Positions 43,214 to 52,514 are shown, numbered from the stretch's first letter. The stretch: 64,000 nucleotides of DNA from Haloterrigena turkmenica DSM 5511 (GCF_000025325.1 NC_013743.1:2666001-2730000), one strand, 5' to 3'. Notes: generated by a model not told the origin, from the sequence alone. Numbers and translations are program-made.

Positions 43214-43357
43214 GCGGCCGTATCGCCGGGGATTTTCGCCTCCTCTCCTCCGAGCACCGTCTCGTCGCTTCCGAAATTCGTCTCCTCCGGGCGGTTCGGA
43301 AATCTCGGAATAGTGGTATCCGGGACGAATCGCCGTTAGCGACCGGGCAGCGCGCAG

Positions 43358-44170
43358 TCAGTAGTTGTCGACGATCGCCGCCACGCAGCCGGTCGCCTCC
43401 CTGTAGGCGGAGTGGTCCGAGACCGAATCACTCACGTCGACGTCGGCGTAGTTGTCCGGCGTGGTGCCGTCGCTGAACCAGCCGCCGCAGTCTGCCGGGC
43501 CGCTCCCCAGCCTGGCGACGGCGTCGTTCGTCGAGTAGTAGTTGTGGACCGCTTCGGCCGAGGTCCGGATGGCGTCGAAGAAGTCGCCGTCCTCGCAGGG
43601 CGCGTCGGACGCCTCGTACGAACCGATGCTGTCGGCCGTCGCGACCGTGAACTCGCCGTTGATGGCCGCGAGCGTTTCCATCTGGACGATCCCGCCCATG
43701 GAGTGGCCGAGGATCCGGATCGTCGTCGACGGGTTCGCGTCGACGTAGTCGGCCAGCCAGGCGGCGAACAGGTCGCCGGTATCCCTCGCGCTCTGGATCG
43801 CCGTCGTCGGCAGGCCGCCGTCGTCCCAGGTGACCGCCGCGACGGGCTCGTCGTAGCCGACGGCCCTAGCCGTGTCCCGGAACGTCGCGGCCCGCTCGAC
43901 GCTGGCCGACGAGCTCGTGTAGCCGTGGATCTTGAACACGATCTCGGCTTCGTCTTGAGGCGCATCGGTGACGTCCGGAACGCCGTCTCGAAAGTCAAGC
44001 TCCGCGATTCCGCCGGTGTCGGCCGCGACCGATCCCGACGCGGCGCTCACTCCGGCACCTGCGACAATAGCCGTCGCCGCGGTCCCGAGGAGCCGCCGCC
44101 GCGAGACCGAACCGTCGCTCGTCGGGACGCTGTGCCTCGCCGTCGAATTCGAGTGTCCCTTCGATGGCAT
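43358..44170 (-). CDS. Secreted alpha/beta hydrolase (lipase/esterase-like), Tat substrate
   Basis: A 270-residue precursor with a twin-arginine signal (SRRRLLGTAATAIVAGAG, about 23-40) and an Ala-x-Ala-like cut near residue 50. The mature part is an alpha/beta hydrolase: KIHGYTSSS (oxyanion loop), the nucleophile elbow GHSMGGIVQ (Ser about 156), an Asp candidate in STNDAVARLGSG, and a His in SVSDHSAYREA. Four Cys in the C-terminal half may form disulfides, fitting export. The substrate is unknown. Start ATG at 44170; the 5' flank is extremely AT-rich (TATATAATATTTATTTTTATA), a strong promoter-like region. Confidence 0.88.
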   Translation of the reverse strand: MPSKGHSNSTARHSVPTSDGSVSRRRLLGTAATAIVAGAGVSAASGSVAADTGGIAELDFRDGVPDVTDAPQDEAEIVFKIHGYTSSSASVERAATFRDTARAVGYDEPVAAVTWDDGGLPTTAIQSARDTGDLFAAWLADYVDANPSTTIRILGHSMGGIVQMETLAAINGEFTVATADSIGSYEASDAPCEDGDFFDAIRTSAEAVHNYYSTNDAVARLGSGPADCGGWFSDGTTPDNYADVDVSDSVSDHSAYREATGCVAAIVDNY

Positions 44171-44621
44171 CGTTGATCGTTCGCACTGCGATGCGAACGG
44201 AAGATGGTTTTACGGATTCATATATAATATTTATTTTTATATAGCTATTATGCAATAAATAGCCGGGCCGTCAGGGACAGTGGGCGCTCGAGCGACGACG
44301 CGGCCGCATCCAGTGTCCGCGACGCCAACGGTCAGACGCACCGGTGGCCGAGAGCGTGAAACCGCGGAGAAACGCGTTCGTCGCGAGCGTGAACCGCAGC
44401 GAGCGACGCGACGATCGGTCGCGGTCGTCGACGACCTACCGTTCGTCGCTCTATTCAGCGCGGCTTCGCCGCGCTAACTGCTTGGCGAGCGCCTTAGCGC
44501 TCGTCTCTGTCTGCTCACGGCCACTTCGTGGCCGTTCACGGGTCACTTCGTTCCCCGTTCACATCGCGGTTCTCGCCCCGTCGGGGCTCCGAACCGCGCA
44601 CCGTTCGCATGGTCTGACGAA
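44171..44621. other. Hairpin-rich intergenic region between hydrolase and spt5
   Basis: No protein gene seen. The left part is AT-rich (hydrolase promoter). Then a series of perfect short hairpins: GGTCGTCGACGACC (44424-44437), GCGCGGC/GCCGCGC (44458-44474), CGAGCGC/GCGCTCG (44486-44503), CGGCCAC/GTGGCCG (44518-44534), the ACGGGTC...CCCCGTTC copy of the 13.8-kb module (44538-44560), and GCCCC/GGGGC near 44577-44589. It lies downstream of spt5 and may act in 3'-end formation, or be a relic. Confidence 0.55.
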
Positions 44622-45059
44622 CTACCGTTCGTCGCTGTCGAGCACGCGAATCTGGTCGCCCCGAACCGTGACCGGAATCGGAACCGTCGCCTCGTACAGT
44701 TCGACCGTAACCTGATCCTTGCCCTCGTCGATGCGCTGGACTTGGGCCTTTTCGCCCTTGAACGGGCCGGCAATGAGTTCGACGATGTCGCCCTCGGCGA
44801 TCCCCTCGACGTCCGGCTTCGGTGAGAGGAAGTGTTCGACTTCCGATATGTCCGATTTGCCGGGGACGATACTGCGCGCGTGCGGGATGTCCTCGAGGAC
44901 GCGGTTGAGCACCGCGTCGCCCTCGGACTCGACCATCACGTAGGAGGTCAGCGAGTCGGGCGCGAGTGCGGCGTGGATCTCGGGCTCCTCGCGGTTGATG
45001 ATCATGTCCGCGACGGTTCGCTCCTGACTGGCCGTGGTCTTGACGGCGTAGATGCCCAT
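44622..45059 (-). CDS. spt5: Transcription elongation factor Spt5 (NusG family)
   Basis: A 145-residue archaeal Spt5: an N-terminal NGN domain ([20 protein letters not shown], then [19 protein letters not shown]) that clamps RNA polymerase with Spt4/RpoE'', and a C-terminal KOW domain ([20 protein letters not shown]). It increases processivity and links transcription to ribosomes. The secE stop and spt5 start overlap in TGATG (45057-45061), the conserved SecE-Spt5 arrangement of archaea and bacteria. The three following bases after the stop lead into the hairpin-rich region. Confidence 0.96.
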   Translation of the reverse strand: MGIYAVKTTASQERTVADMIINREEPEIHAALAPDSLTSYVMVESEGDAVLNRVLEDIPHARSIVPGKSDISEVEHFLSPKPDVEGIAEGDIVELIAGPFKGEKAQVQRIDEGKDQVTVELYEATVPIPVTVRGDQIRVLDSDER

Positions 45060-45238
45060 CAGAGACCACCGCCGCCGGTCAGGAACAGCATGATCCCACC
45101 GATGATGAAGCCCATCAGTCCGATGAGTAGGACACCTGCGCCAGCGATCTTCGATACCTGGAGGAATTCCTCAGTCGTGGGTGTCGTCGCCATCTTCAAC
45201 ACCCGAACGTACGAGGTCAGGTCGTACGGAACGTCCAT
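45059..45238 (-). CDS. secE: Preprotein translocase SecE/Sec61-gamma subunit
   Basis: A 59-residue single-span protein: N-terminal cytoplasmic amphipathic helix ([23 protein letters not shown]) and one transmembrane helix ([18 protein letters not shown]), ending in Gly. This is the archaeal SecE/Sec61-gamma size and pattern, and it lies directly upstream of spt5 with a one-base overlap. It clamps SecY in the translocon. Start ATG at 45238. It was missed by length limits of ORF calling but is well supported by synteny and topology. Confidence 0.92.
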   Translation of the reverse strand: MDVPYDLTSYVRVLKMATTPTTEEFLQVSKIAGAGVLLIGLMGFIIGGIMLFLTGGGGL

Positions 45239-45369
45239 ATCTATTCGTTCACAGCGCGGCGCCTTTTATCTGTCTTTCGTGTCTCCCGACGGTTCGATCC
45301 GATGACATCTACTCGGGTTGCATTCGACGGCCCGGCGTCCAAACCGCTCGAGTGCGAACTCCAACTGTC

Positions 45370-45561
45370 ATGGCCGAAGACGATTCCGACCGCGAAAACG
45401 AGTACGAGGCGGAACGAGAGGCCGAAATCGAGGACGAACTGGAACGCGTCGATCAGGATCCAGATCAGGTCGACGAGGGCGACGACGACCTCGGCAAGCA
45501 GAACGCTCCCCGCGAGGACGCGGAGGACCTCGAGGACCTGGAAGAAGCCGAAGAGTCCTGA
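45370..45561 (+). CDS. Highly acidic small protein, unknown
   Basis: A 63-residue peptide of which nearly half are Asp or Glu (MAEDDSDRENEYEAEREAEI start and DAEDLEDLEEAEES end). No fold can be predicted; it looks intrinsically disordered and salt-adapted. Start ATG at 45370 after a weak AT stretch. It is divergent from secE with a 131-bp spacer. It may bind basic partners; function unknown. Confidence 0.5.
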   Translation: MAEDDSDRENEYEAEREAEIEDELERVDQDPDQVDEGDDDLGKQNAPREDAEDLEDLEEAEES

Positions 45562-45711
45562 GCACGCCGTCGGTCCGACTCGATTCGGCGATCGGACCGG
45601 CTTCGATCGACTCGAGTTCTGCGGGTCACTTCGAGACGCCTCGAGTCGGGACTGCGCTCAGCCCGTGCTCGAGGCAGCAATCGGTCTACCGCCGATAGCA
45701 CCACATCTTTG

Positions 45712-45795
45712 TGAACCGCCTCGGGGTCAAGCCCCGAGGCACTCGCCTTGAACCGCCTCGGGGTCAAGCCCCGAGGCACTCGCCTTGAACCGCCT
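45712..45795. repeat. 37-bp tandem palindromic repeat, 2.3 copies (PATE/IS1341-end-like)
   Basis: Unit of 37 bp starting TGAACCGCCT, full copies at 45712-45748 and 45749-45785 with no visible difference, plus 10 bp of a third (45786-45795). Each copy contains the hairpin CCTCGGGG-TCAAG-CCCCGAGG. I recognise the GAACCGCCTCGGGG motif from right ends of haloarchaeal IS200/IS605 relatives and PATE elements; identity to a named element is inferred, not searched. Rest of 45562-45882 shows no gene. Confidence 0.6.
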
Positions 45796-45882
45796 GTAGA
45801 AATCGATGACCGCTGCCCGATTTGCGTCGAGGTGGTGGCGATCTCTCGGTCCGCGGCGATCGGGATCGCCTAAAGTGGTCGA

Positions 45883-47049
45883 TTACGGCCCCGCCGCCGG
45901 CGGTCGCTCGCCCGGGCCGCCCGGAACCCTGGTCCCGGGTCGTTCGATACCCGGCCGCTCCTCGAGGGTCAACTCGACGGTTTGCTGCTCGCCGTCCCGG
46001 ACGATTTCGAGTTCGATCGTGTCGCCGGGCGAGGTCTCGAGCGCGAGGTACGCTGAGAGCTGATCCTGATTCGGGATCTCCGTTCCGTTGATGGCGACGA
46101 TAACGTCGCCGCTGCCTGGCCGGACGCGGTTGGCCGACTGGAGAACGCCGTCCGCCGGCGAGTTCGGAACGACCTCGGCGACCAGCACGCCGTTGGCTTC
46201 CTCGAGGCCGATCTCGTCGGCGATCTCCGGTCCGACCGGGAGGACCCCGACGCCCATGTAGGGGTGTTCGTACGTTCCGTCTTCGATGAGCGCGGGGACG
46301 ACCCGGTTCGCGAGGCGCGCGGAGATCGCGAAGCCGATGGTCTGGCCGGCCCCGGCGAAGACCACGCCGAGCACCTCTCCCTCGAGGCTCACCAGCGGGC
46401 CGCCGCTGTTGCCGGGGTTGATCGGCGCGTCGGTCTGGATCGCGGCCGGAATCGAGAAGCCAGTAGGGCTGGGGAGCGAGCGGTCGATTCCGCTGACGAT
46501 TCCCTGCGAGACCGACGCGTCGAACCCGAGGGGATTGCCGATCGCGAGCACCTCCTGCCCGATCACGGGCTCGGACTCCGAGAGCGAGAGCCCGGCGGCG
46601 ATGTCGGGCATGTCGTCGACGCGCAGGACGGCGAGATCGCTGTAGCCGTCGGTCCCGACGACCGACGCGGTCCGCCACTCCTGATTGTTGAACTGGATTT
46701 CGATCCCGCCCTCGCTCGCGTTCTGGACGACGTGGTTGTTGGTCACGACGTGCTGGTCGTCGACGACGAACCCGGTGCCGAGTCCGCCGCCACCGCCCTC
46801 GAGACCACCCGTGCCGGAGACGGTGACCAGAACCACGGAATCGATGGTGTTGCGATACGTCTCCGTGTACGGACTGTCGACGGCGGGACCGTCGTCCTGT
46901 CCGACCGTGGCGTTCGACCCGTTGGTTTCGTTCTGTGCACTGCCGCCACCGGTACCGCCGAGACCGATCGCCGCTGCGGCCCCGGCTGCGCCGACGGCGC
47001 CGAGTATCCGTCTGCGAGTACACTGATCTGGATCTGGCGTCACGCCCAT
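45883..47049 (-). CDS. HtrA/DegP-type trypsin-like serine protease with PDZ domain, Tat substrate
   Basis: A 388-residue secreted protease. A twin-arginine signal (CTRRRILGAVGAAG) is followed by a Thr/Asn linker. Catalytic residues: His in VTNNHVVQN, Asp in YSDLAVLRVDD and Ser in NPGNSGGPLVSL. A C-terminal PDZ domain (GVLVAEVVPNSPADGVLQ, GDVIVAINGTEI) follows and a Pro-rich tail. It degrades misfolded proteins outside the cell membrane. ATG at 47049 used; another at 47070 is possible. The signal is unusual in having Cys two residues before the Arg triplet. Confidence 0.92.
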   Translation of the reverse strand: MGVTPDPDQCTRRRILGAVGAAGAAAAIGLGGTGGGSAQNETNGSNATVGQDDGPAVDSPYTETYRNTIDSVVLVTVSGTGGLEGGGGGLGTGFVVDDQHVVTNNHVVQNASEGGIEIQFNNQEWRTASVVGTDGYSDLAVLRVDDMPDIAAGLSLSESEPVIGQEVLAIGNPLGFDASVSQGIVSGIDRSLPSPTGFSIPAAIQTDAPINPGNSGGPLVSLEGEVLGVVFAGAGQTIGFAISARLANRVVPALIEDGTYEHPYMGVGVLPVGPEIADEIGLEEANGVLVAEVVPNSPADGVLQSANRVRPGSGDVIVAINGTEIPNQDQLSAYLALETSPGDTIELEIVRDGEQQTVELTLEERPGIERPGTRVPGGPGERPPAAGP

Positions 47050-47144
47050 TGTCACCCCGACGAGCGGCATAAAACGGCAACCAGCAGCAGCAGCCGTCGT
47101 TCGCGCTCTCGAGACGGGTCGCCTTCGAGAACGCCGGCAGTCGA

Positions 47145-47798
47145 CTACTCGCTTCGCGCCGCCTCGACCGCCTCGACGAACGAGGCGGCCGTCTCGCGGA
47201 CCCGATCCATGTCGCCGTCGGCGATCGCGTCGTCGTCGACGATGGCGCCGCCGGCGCCGACGGCCACCGCGCCGGCGTCGAAGAAGTCCGCGACGTTGTC
47301 CCGGGAGACGCCGCCCGTCGGAATGATGTCGACGTCGCCCAGCGGCCCCGCGAGCGCGCCGATGTGGCCCGGCCCGACCGTCGACGCGGGGAACATCTTG
47401 AGGAGGTCCGCACCGGCCTCCATCGCCGTCACGGCCTCCGTCGGCGTCATGACGCCGGGGGCGACGAGGACGCCGCGCCGGTTGCAGGTCCGCACCACGT
47501 CCGGGTTGGTGTGCGGCGAGACGACGAACGACGCGCCCGCGTCAATCGCGGACTGGGCGGTCGGCGCGTCGAGGACGGTCCCCGCGCCGACGACCGCATC
47601 GGTGTCCGCGAGCTCCCGGTCGACGGCCGCGATCTTCTCGGCCGCGCGCGTCCCGTCCGCCGTGATCTCGAGCGCCTCGACGCCGGCGTCATGCATCGCC
47701 CGCGCGACCGGGACGATCTGCTCCTCGTCGACGCCGCGGAGGACCGCGACGACGCCGCTCTCGACGAGCCGGTCCCTGACGGTTCGCTGGTCAGTCAT
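47145..47798 (-). CDS. eda: KDPG/KHG aldolase (2-keto-3-deoxy-6-phosphogluconate aldolase)
   Basis: A 217-residue class I aldolase of the bacterial Eda type. It splits KDPG into pyruvate and glyceraldehyde 3-phosphate in the semiphosphorylative Entner-Doudoroff pathway. Hallmarks: VAVLRG at the start, GAGTVLDAPTAQSAIDAGA, the Schiff-base Lys in DLLKMFPAS (about residue 135), and PTGGVSRDN. It lies 143 bp downstream of the trmB stop on the same strand and close to a gluconate dehydratase 11 kb away, which completes part of the route. Start ATG at 47798. Confidence 0.9.
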   Translation of the reverse strand: MTDQRTVRDRLVESGVVAVLRGVDEEQIVPVARAMHDAGVEALEITADGTRAAEKIAAVDRELADTDAVVGAGTVLDAPTAQSAIDAGASFVVSPHTNPDVVRTCNRRGVLVAPGVMTPTEAVTAMEAGADLLKMFPASTVGPGHIGALAGPLGDVDIIPTGGVSRDNVADFFDAGAVAVGAGGAIVDDDAIADGDMDRVRETAASFVEAVEAARSE

Positions 47799-47941
47799 CC
47801 GCGCAGCCCTCCGGTCGCGTTCGTCGTTCGATACGTGCTCGAAAGCCGTCCGCTAGTGAGACGTTCCATCACGGCGAACGCTTCGTGCCGCGGGTGCAAG
47901 AAATTTACTCACGGTCGAAATAAGGGTGGTTCGAGCGGCGG

Positions 47942-49000
47942 TCACTCCTCGAGCGCGCGAATGGTGACCGACTCCGCCTCGTAGTCCTCGAGGAACGCGC
48001 CGGTGCCGCCGACGGTGTAGCGGTCACCGTCCACCTCGAGTTCGAAGGCGTTCTCGATGGGGAGCGTCGAACTGACGGGCCGGACGAGGCTCTGTCGGAC
48101 CTCGACGACCTCGCCGGAGAGCGACGAGGGGAGGTCCCGGTCGCCGACCGGGGAGCCGGTGACCGACGCCTCGATGCGCGTGTCCGTCGCGCGGTGGAGC
48201 GCGATCTGGAAGACGGCGCTCCGGAACCCCTCGTACGTACAGGGGAGTTCGTTCGGCGTCGTGACGTACCGCTCCTCCGCGGTCGGCCAGTAGTTCGCCA
48301 GGAACGAGCCGGCGAGGACGGGAGCGAGCTGTTCCTGCGAGATGGCGATCGCCCGCGTGTCGCTCGCGGACGTCGTCAGTATCTGGCTCGGCGCGAGCAG
48401 CCCGTGACGGCCGTCGACCGTCAGCATCGTCGGCACGAGCGCGTCCCATGTGCGGACCGTACTGGCCGTCCCGGCCAGCGACGCGATGTCTTGGTCGCCC
48501 TCGGTCGCGCCCAGCAGGAGGAGGACGAGCACCCCTCGATCGACCGTCGCCTCGAGCGTCGAGCGGATTCGCGGGAGCACCTCCGCGGGCAGGGAGAGCG
48601 TCACCTCCGTCTCCGCGTTGGCCAGCAGGCTCTCGATCCGCTTGATCACCGTCTGTCGGGACTTGATCACCTCGAACTGTTCGCCGGAGCGCTCCGTCGC
48701 CGTGAACCGCGACTCCAGCTCCGGTTCGATCTCCTCGACGCTGCGCGTCAGTCGCTCGACGACCGTCTCGGGCTGGACGGGCCGGATCACCGTCGGCACC
48801 GCGTGGTCGTCGACCTCGACGAACCCGCGCTCCTCGAGTTCTTCGCTGATGCTGTAGACGTAGCGCTTGGAGACGTCGGCGGCGTCGGCGATGGTGCTCG
48901 CTTTCGACTCCCCGTGTTCGAGGATCGCGAGGTAGGTGTCGGTCTCCTTCTCCGAGAGGCCGAATCGCTCGAGCAGGTCGGCGAGCTCGTCGTCATCCAT
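47942..49000 (-). CDS. TrmB-family sugar-responsive transcriptional regulator
   Basis: A 352-residue protein with an N-terminal winged helix (LADLLERFGLSEKETDTYLAIL, ASTIADAADVSKRYVYSISEELEERGFVEVDD, residues 5-70), a coiled-coil linker (90-125) and the C-terminal phospholipase D-like/sugar-binding TrmB domain (residues about 130-350). TrmB proteins sense maltose, trehalose or glucose and control sugar uptake and Entner-Doudoroff genes. It is divergent from the GH15 gene, and a TGAATACAC element sits right before its ATG (49001-49009), hinting at autoregulation. Start ATG at 49000. Confidence 0.9.
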   Translation of the reverse strand: MDDDELADLLERFGLSEKETDTYLAILEHGESKASTIADAADVSKRYVYSISEELEERGFVEVDDHAVPTVIRPVQPETVVERLTRSVEEIEPELESRFTATERSGEQFEVIKSRQTVIKRIESLLANAETEVTLSLPAEVLPRIRSTLEATVDRGVLVLLLLGATEGDQDIASLAGTASTVRTWDALVPTMLTVDGRHGLLAPSQILTTSASDTRAIAISQEQLAPVLAGSFLANYWPTAEERYVTTPNELPCTYEGFRSAVFQIALHRATDTRIEASVTGSPVGDRDLPSSLSGEVVEVRQSLVRPVSSTLPIENAFELEVDGDRYTVGGTGAFLEDYEAESVTIRALEE

Positions 49001-49143
49001 GTGTATTCAGTACCTCACAGATTGCGCGGTCAGTGTAAAATATGCTCGGTCCGGTCATCCCGACCGTTTCGACCGGTCCGACCGGTGTCGCGGGATCCGA
49101 CTGTTCGGGCGCAACGCGCTTGCGCGCCGACTCGTGAAAAGTA

Positions 49144-49158
49144 GGAATACATTTTTCA
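49144..49158. promoter_or_regulatory. Candidate TrmB-type operator before the GH15 gene
   Basis: GGAAT-ACATT-TTTCA, matching the near-palindrome TGAAT-ACATA-ATTCA found before the binding-protein gene at 52780-52794 in 12 of 15 positions. It sits about 10 bp upstream of a TATA-like GTTTATT (49164-49170) and 38 bp before the GH15 ATG, where an activator could bind. Inference from shared motif and genomic context. Confidence 0.4.
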
Positions 49159-49195
49159 ACAAAGTTTATTGCTCCGGCTGCGAACTGAGAGAACG

Positions 49196-51247
49196 ATGGA
49201 ACTACACGGCGCGCTCAACGATTTCAAGCGATCGCAGGGGGAACCGCGGCGGTTCCCCGGCGAGCGCAGGTCGACGAGGGGACTCTTCTCCGGGCTCGAC
49301 GAACGGCTCGTTCACGTCGCCCCCGACGGATCGATCAGGGACTACTCCTACCCGCTCTCGGGGCTGGCCGGCATCGAACGCTCCCGGTTCGGCCTCGAGA
49401 CGGACGGCGACGTGCGGTGGTTCGACGCCGACGACGCCGACCAGCGCTACGTCGACGACACCGCAGTCGTCGAGACGACCCACGCCGTCGGCGACGCGAC
49501 CTGCGTGCAGTACGACGTCACGATCGATCGACTCCACCTGACACACTTCGAACTCGAGCGAGGAAGCGACGTCGCCGGGGACGTCAGTCTCCACGCCTGT
49601 GTCGGCTTCGCTCCGGAAGGACGGGCGGGACGGGTCGGACAGCTCTGGCACGGCGACGCCGTCGAGGTCCACCACGACGCCGAACGCGACTTCCTCGCGG
49701 CCTCGACCGAGCTGTCGGTGACCGGGCAGGTCCCGGCACGGTTCGCCGAACTACTCGCGTCAGAGCCCGCCGACTTTCCCCGATCGCCGACGGACGACCG
49801 CTACGAGGAGGCACGCCTCAGTCCGATCGCGATGTGCGAACTCGAACTCACCGGGTCGACTCCGAGCGCGACCGTCGCGACGCTGCTCTCGGACGGCGGC
49901 GACCGCGCCGCCACGCTCGAGCACGTCCGGACCGCCGTCGCCGAACACGCCGACCGCGAGACGGTACTCGAGGCGGGACGCGGCCAGGCCTGCGACCGGT
50001 TGCCCGACCCCGACCGCCTCGGCGACGGCGGGCTCTCGGATCTCCGGGCGCTCGCGCTATTGCGCGCGCCGACGGGAGCCCGGATTGCCGGCCCCGAGTT
50101 CGACCCGTTCTACCGGTACTCCGGCGGCTACGGCTACACCTGGTTCCGGGACGACGCCGAGATCGCCCGCTTCCTGCTCGCGGCCGATCGGCGGCTGGCG
50201 CTCGGACTCGAGGCGTGGCACGAGAAGAGCGCCCGGTTCTACGCCGAGACGCAGCTCTCCGACGGCACCTGGCCCCACCGGGTGTGGCCGCACAACGGCG
50301 CGCTCGCTCCCGGCTGGGCCCACGGCCGCCTTGAGGGGGGCGAGTCCGAGGAGTACCAGGCGGATCAGACCGCGAGCGTGGCGGCGTTTCTCGCGACGTA
50401 CCTCCGGCACGTCGACCCCGATGACGAACGGATCCGGGAGACGCTCGCGTCCGCGCTCGACGGACTGGACGACTCGCTCGCGGCCGACGGCCTCCCCGAA
50501 CGAGTCCAGAACGCCTGGGAGAACATGACCGGACGCTTTGCCCACACCGCGGCGACGTTCCTCGAGGCCTACGCGGCGGTCGCCAGAGCGCCCGTCGACG
50601 ACGCGCTCGCGGCGCGGGCGCGGGAACGAGCGCGAACCGTGTACGACGCGCTCGACGACCTCTGGGTGCCCGACCGCGGGATCTACGCGATGCGGACCGA
50701 CGGCGACGACGTCGACGACCGACTCGACAGCAGCACGCTCGCCCTCGCCTCGGCCCACCGGGAGTACGCCGCGCTCGAGGACGTCGATATCGATGGCGAG
50801 CGACTCGACCGGCTCGCTTCCCACGTCGAAACCACGATCGACGGGCTCTACCGGGATCCCGAGGGCCCCGTCGAGGGGCTCGCCCGCTTCGAGGGCGATC
50901 CCTGGCGAGTCCGCGACCAGGACGCCGCGAAGATCTGGACGGTGACGACGGCGTGGGGCGCACACGCCGCCGTCGAACTCCGCGAGTTACTGGCGGCGAG
51001 CGACCGCGAGGAGGCCGAAGCGTTCGACGAGCGCGCCCGCAACCTGCTCGCGCTGGTCGAGCCCGGCGGGTCGCTGCGACGACCCGGCGGCTACCTCCCC
51101 GAGCAGGTGTTCGACGACGGCACGCCCGACAGCGCCACGCCGCTGGGCTGGCCCCACGCCATTCGACTCGCGACGGCCAGCGCCCTCGAGGAGTCCGCGT
51201 CGCCCGCGCGCGCTGACGCCGAGTATCGCGCGCCGTTGCAGGACTAA
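49196..51247 (+). CDS. Glycoside hydrolase family 15 (glucoamylase/glucosidase)
   Basis: A 683-residue cytoplasmic GH15 enzyme (no signal peptide) releasing glucose from malto-oligosaccharides or trehalose-like substrates. The N-terminal beta-sandwich domain covers residues 1-280; the (alpha/alpha)6 catalytic barrel shows GGYGYTWFRDDAEIARFLLA, a WPHNGALAPGW block, the general acid in NAWENMTGRFAH (Trp-Glu), and the general base in LPEQVFDDGTP. This fits the bacterial/archaeal glucoamylase-dextranase type. Start ATG at 49196. It is divergent from the TrmB gene and shares a putative operator with the sugar ABC importer. Confidence 0.9.
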   Translation: MELHGALNDFKRSQGEPRRFPGERRSTRGLFSGLDERLVHVAPDGSIRDYSYPLSGLAGIERSRFGLETDGDVRWFDADDADQRYVDDTAVVETTHAVGDATCVQYDVTIDRLHLTHFELERGSDVAGDVSLHACVGFAPEGRAGRVGQLWHGDAVEVHHDAERDFLAASTELSVTGQVPARFAELLASEPADFPRSPTDDRYEEARLSPIAMCELELTGSTPSATVATLLSDGGDRAATLEHVRTAVAEHADRETVLEAGRGQACDRLPDPDRLGDGGLSDLRALALLRAPTGARIAGPEFDPFYRYSGGYGYTWFRDDAEIARFLLAADRRLALGLEAWHEKSARFYAETQLSDGTWPHRVWPHNGALAPGWAHGRLEGGESEEYQADQTASVAAFLATYLRHVDPDDERIRETLASALDGLDDSLAADGLPERVQNAWENMTGRFAHTAATFLEAYAAVARAPVDDALAARARERARTVYDALDDLWVPDRGIYAMRTDGDDVDDRLDSSTLALASAHREYAALEDVDIDGERLDRLASHVETTIDGLYRDPEGPVEGLARFEGDPWRVRDQDAAKIWTVTTAWGAHAAVELRELLAASDREEAEAFDERARNLLALVEPGGSLRRPGGYLPEQVFDDGTPDSATPLGWPHAIRLATASALEESASPARADAEYRAPLQD

Positions 51248-51377
51248 ATCGCTGACACCGGGACACGATTTTCGCGACATCGATCGCCCACAGCGACGGC
51301 GCTGCGAGTCGAAAAACGGAGTGTGGTGACGGCGAGCCGAAAACGGAACGTGACCGCGGTACGCACGATCTCGAAAA

Positions 51378-52514
51378 TCAGGTCGTGACGGTCGGCGCGT
51401 CGCGTTCGCGGGTGAGGACGTTTCGACCCGTTTCGGCGTCGAACAGGTGGACGTCCGACTCGTCGAACGCGATCGTCACCTGATCGCCCGGCTCGAGGCG
51501 CACGTCCGAGTCGACGCGGGCGATGAACTCGTCGCTCACACCGAGGTGCAGGAAGTTGTCGGAGCCGACGGGTTCGACGACGTCGATGGTGGTCGCGATC
51601 GCGTTGGCCGCGCTTTCGTCGGCGACGGTGACGTTCTCCGGCCGGACGCCGAGCGTGTACCGACTCGACTCGAGCTCGTCCGCGTGACGGTCGACGTACG
51701 CCGCCGAGAGGTCGTACGCGAACTCGCCGTCGGGATCGGTCAGGTGCAGTCGATCGCCGTCGGGTTCGACGGCGACGTCGACGAAGTTCATTGACGGCGA
51801 GCCGATGAAGCCGCCGACGAACCTGTTGACCGGCCGCTCGTAGACGTCGGTCGGCTTCCCCTGTTGCTGGAGGTCGCCGCCGTCGAGGATGACGATCCGA
51901 TCGCCCATCGTCATCGCCTCGTGCTGGTCGTGCGTGACGTAGACGGCCGTGATCCCGAGTTCGTTCTGGAGCCGCTGGATCTCCGCGCGCATGCTCGTCC
52001 GGAGCTTGGCGTCGAGGTTGCTGAGCGGTTCGTCGAACAGGAACAGGTCGGGCTCCCTGACGATCGCGCGTCCGAGGGCGACGCGCTGTTTCTGGCCGCC
52101 GGAGAGCTCGTCGGGCTTGTCCTCGAGGAGGTCCGCGATGTCCATCATCTCTGCCGTCTCGACGACCCGCGCTTCGCGCTCGGACTCGCTCAGATCGGTG
52201 CTCATCCGGAGCCCGAATTCCATGTTCTCGAAGACGGTCTTGTGAGGATACAGCGCGTAGTTTTGGAACACCATCGCGACGTCCCGGTTTTTCGCGTGGA
52301 CGTCCGTGACGTCCTCACCGCCGATCAGAATGCGTCCGGCGGTGGGCTCCTCGAGGCCCGCCAGCATCCGCAGCGTCGTCGTCTTGCCACAGCCCGACGG
52401 CCCGACGACGGTCACGAATTCGCCATCCTCGATCTCGAGGGAGAGGTCGTTGACGGCGACGACTGATCCGGTGTCGTATTCCTTCCGCAGTGCGTCGACT
52501 GTGACCCGTGCCAT
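51378..52514 (-). CDS. malK: Sugar ABC transporter ATP-binding protein (MalK/UgpC type)
   Basis: A 378-residue ATPase of CUT1 importers. Walker A GPSGCGKTT, Q-loop FQNYALYPHK, ABC signature LSGGQKQRVALGRAI, Walker B LFLFDEPLSNLD and H-loop VTHDQHEAM are all present, followed by a C-terminal regulatory TOBE/OB domain (about 240-378, with NFVDVAVEP and GVRPENVTVAD). It energises the permease encoded divergently at 54.0-55.9 kb. It has its own promoter. Symbol given by family; specificity is not proven. Start ATG at 52514. Confidence 0.9.
   Translation of the reverse strand: MARVTVDALRKEYDTGSVVAVNDLSLEIEDGEFVTVVGPSGCGKTTTLRMLAGLEEPTAGRILIGGEDVTDVHAKNRDVAMVFQNYALYPHKTVFENMEFGLRMSTDLSESEREARVVETAEMMDIADLLEDKPDELSGGQKQRVALGRAIVREPDLFLFDEPLSNLDAKLRTSMRAEIQRLQNELGITAVYVTHDQHEAMTMGDRIVILDGGDLQQQGKPTDVYERPVNRFVGGFIGSPSMNFVDVAVEPDGDRLHLTDPDGEFAYDLSAAYVDRHADELESSRYTLGVRPENVTVADESAANAIATTIDVVEPVGSDNFLHLGVSDEFIARVDSDVRLEPGDQVTIAFDESDVHLFDAETGRNVLTRERDAPTVTT

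Noticed and set aside
45764-47413. 549-codon minus-strand frame spanning HtrA and aldolase genes
   Set aside because: It is out of frame with the HtrA and KDPG aldolase genes and Arg/Ser-rich, as expected for a shifted frame of GC-rich genes.
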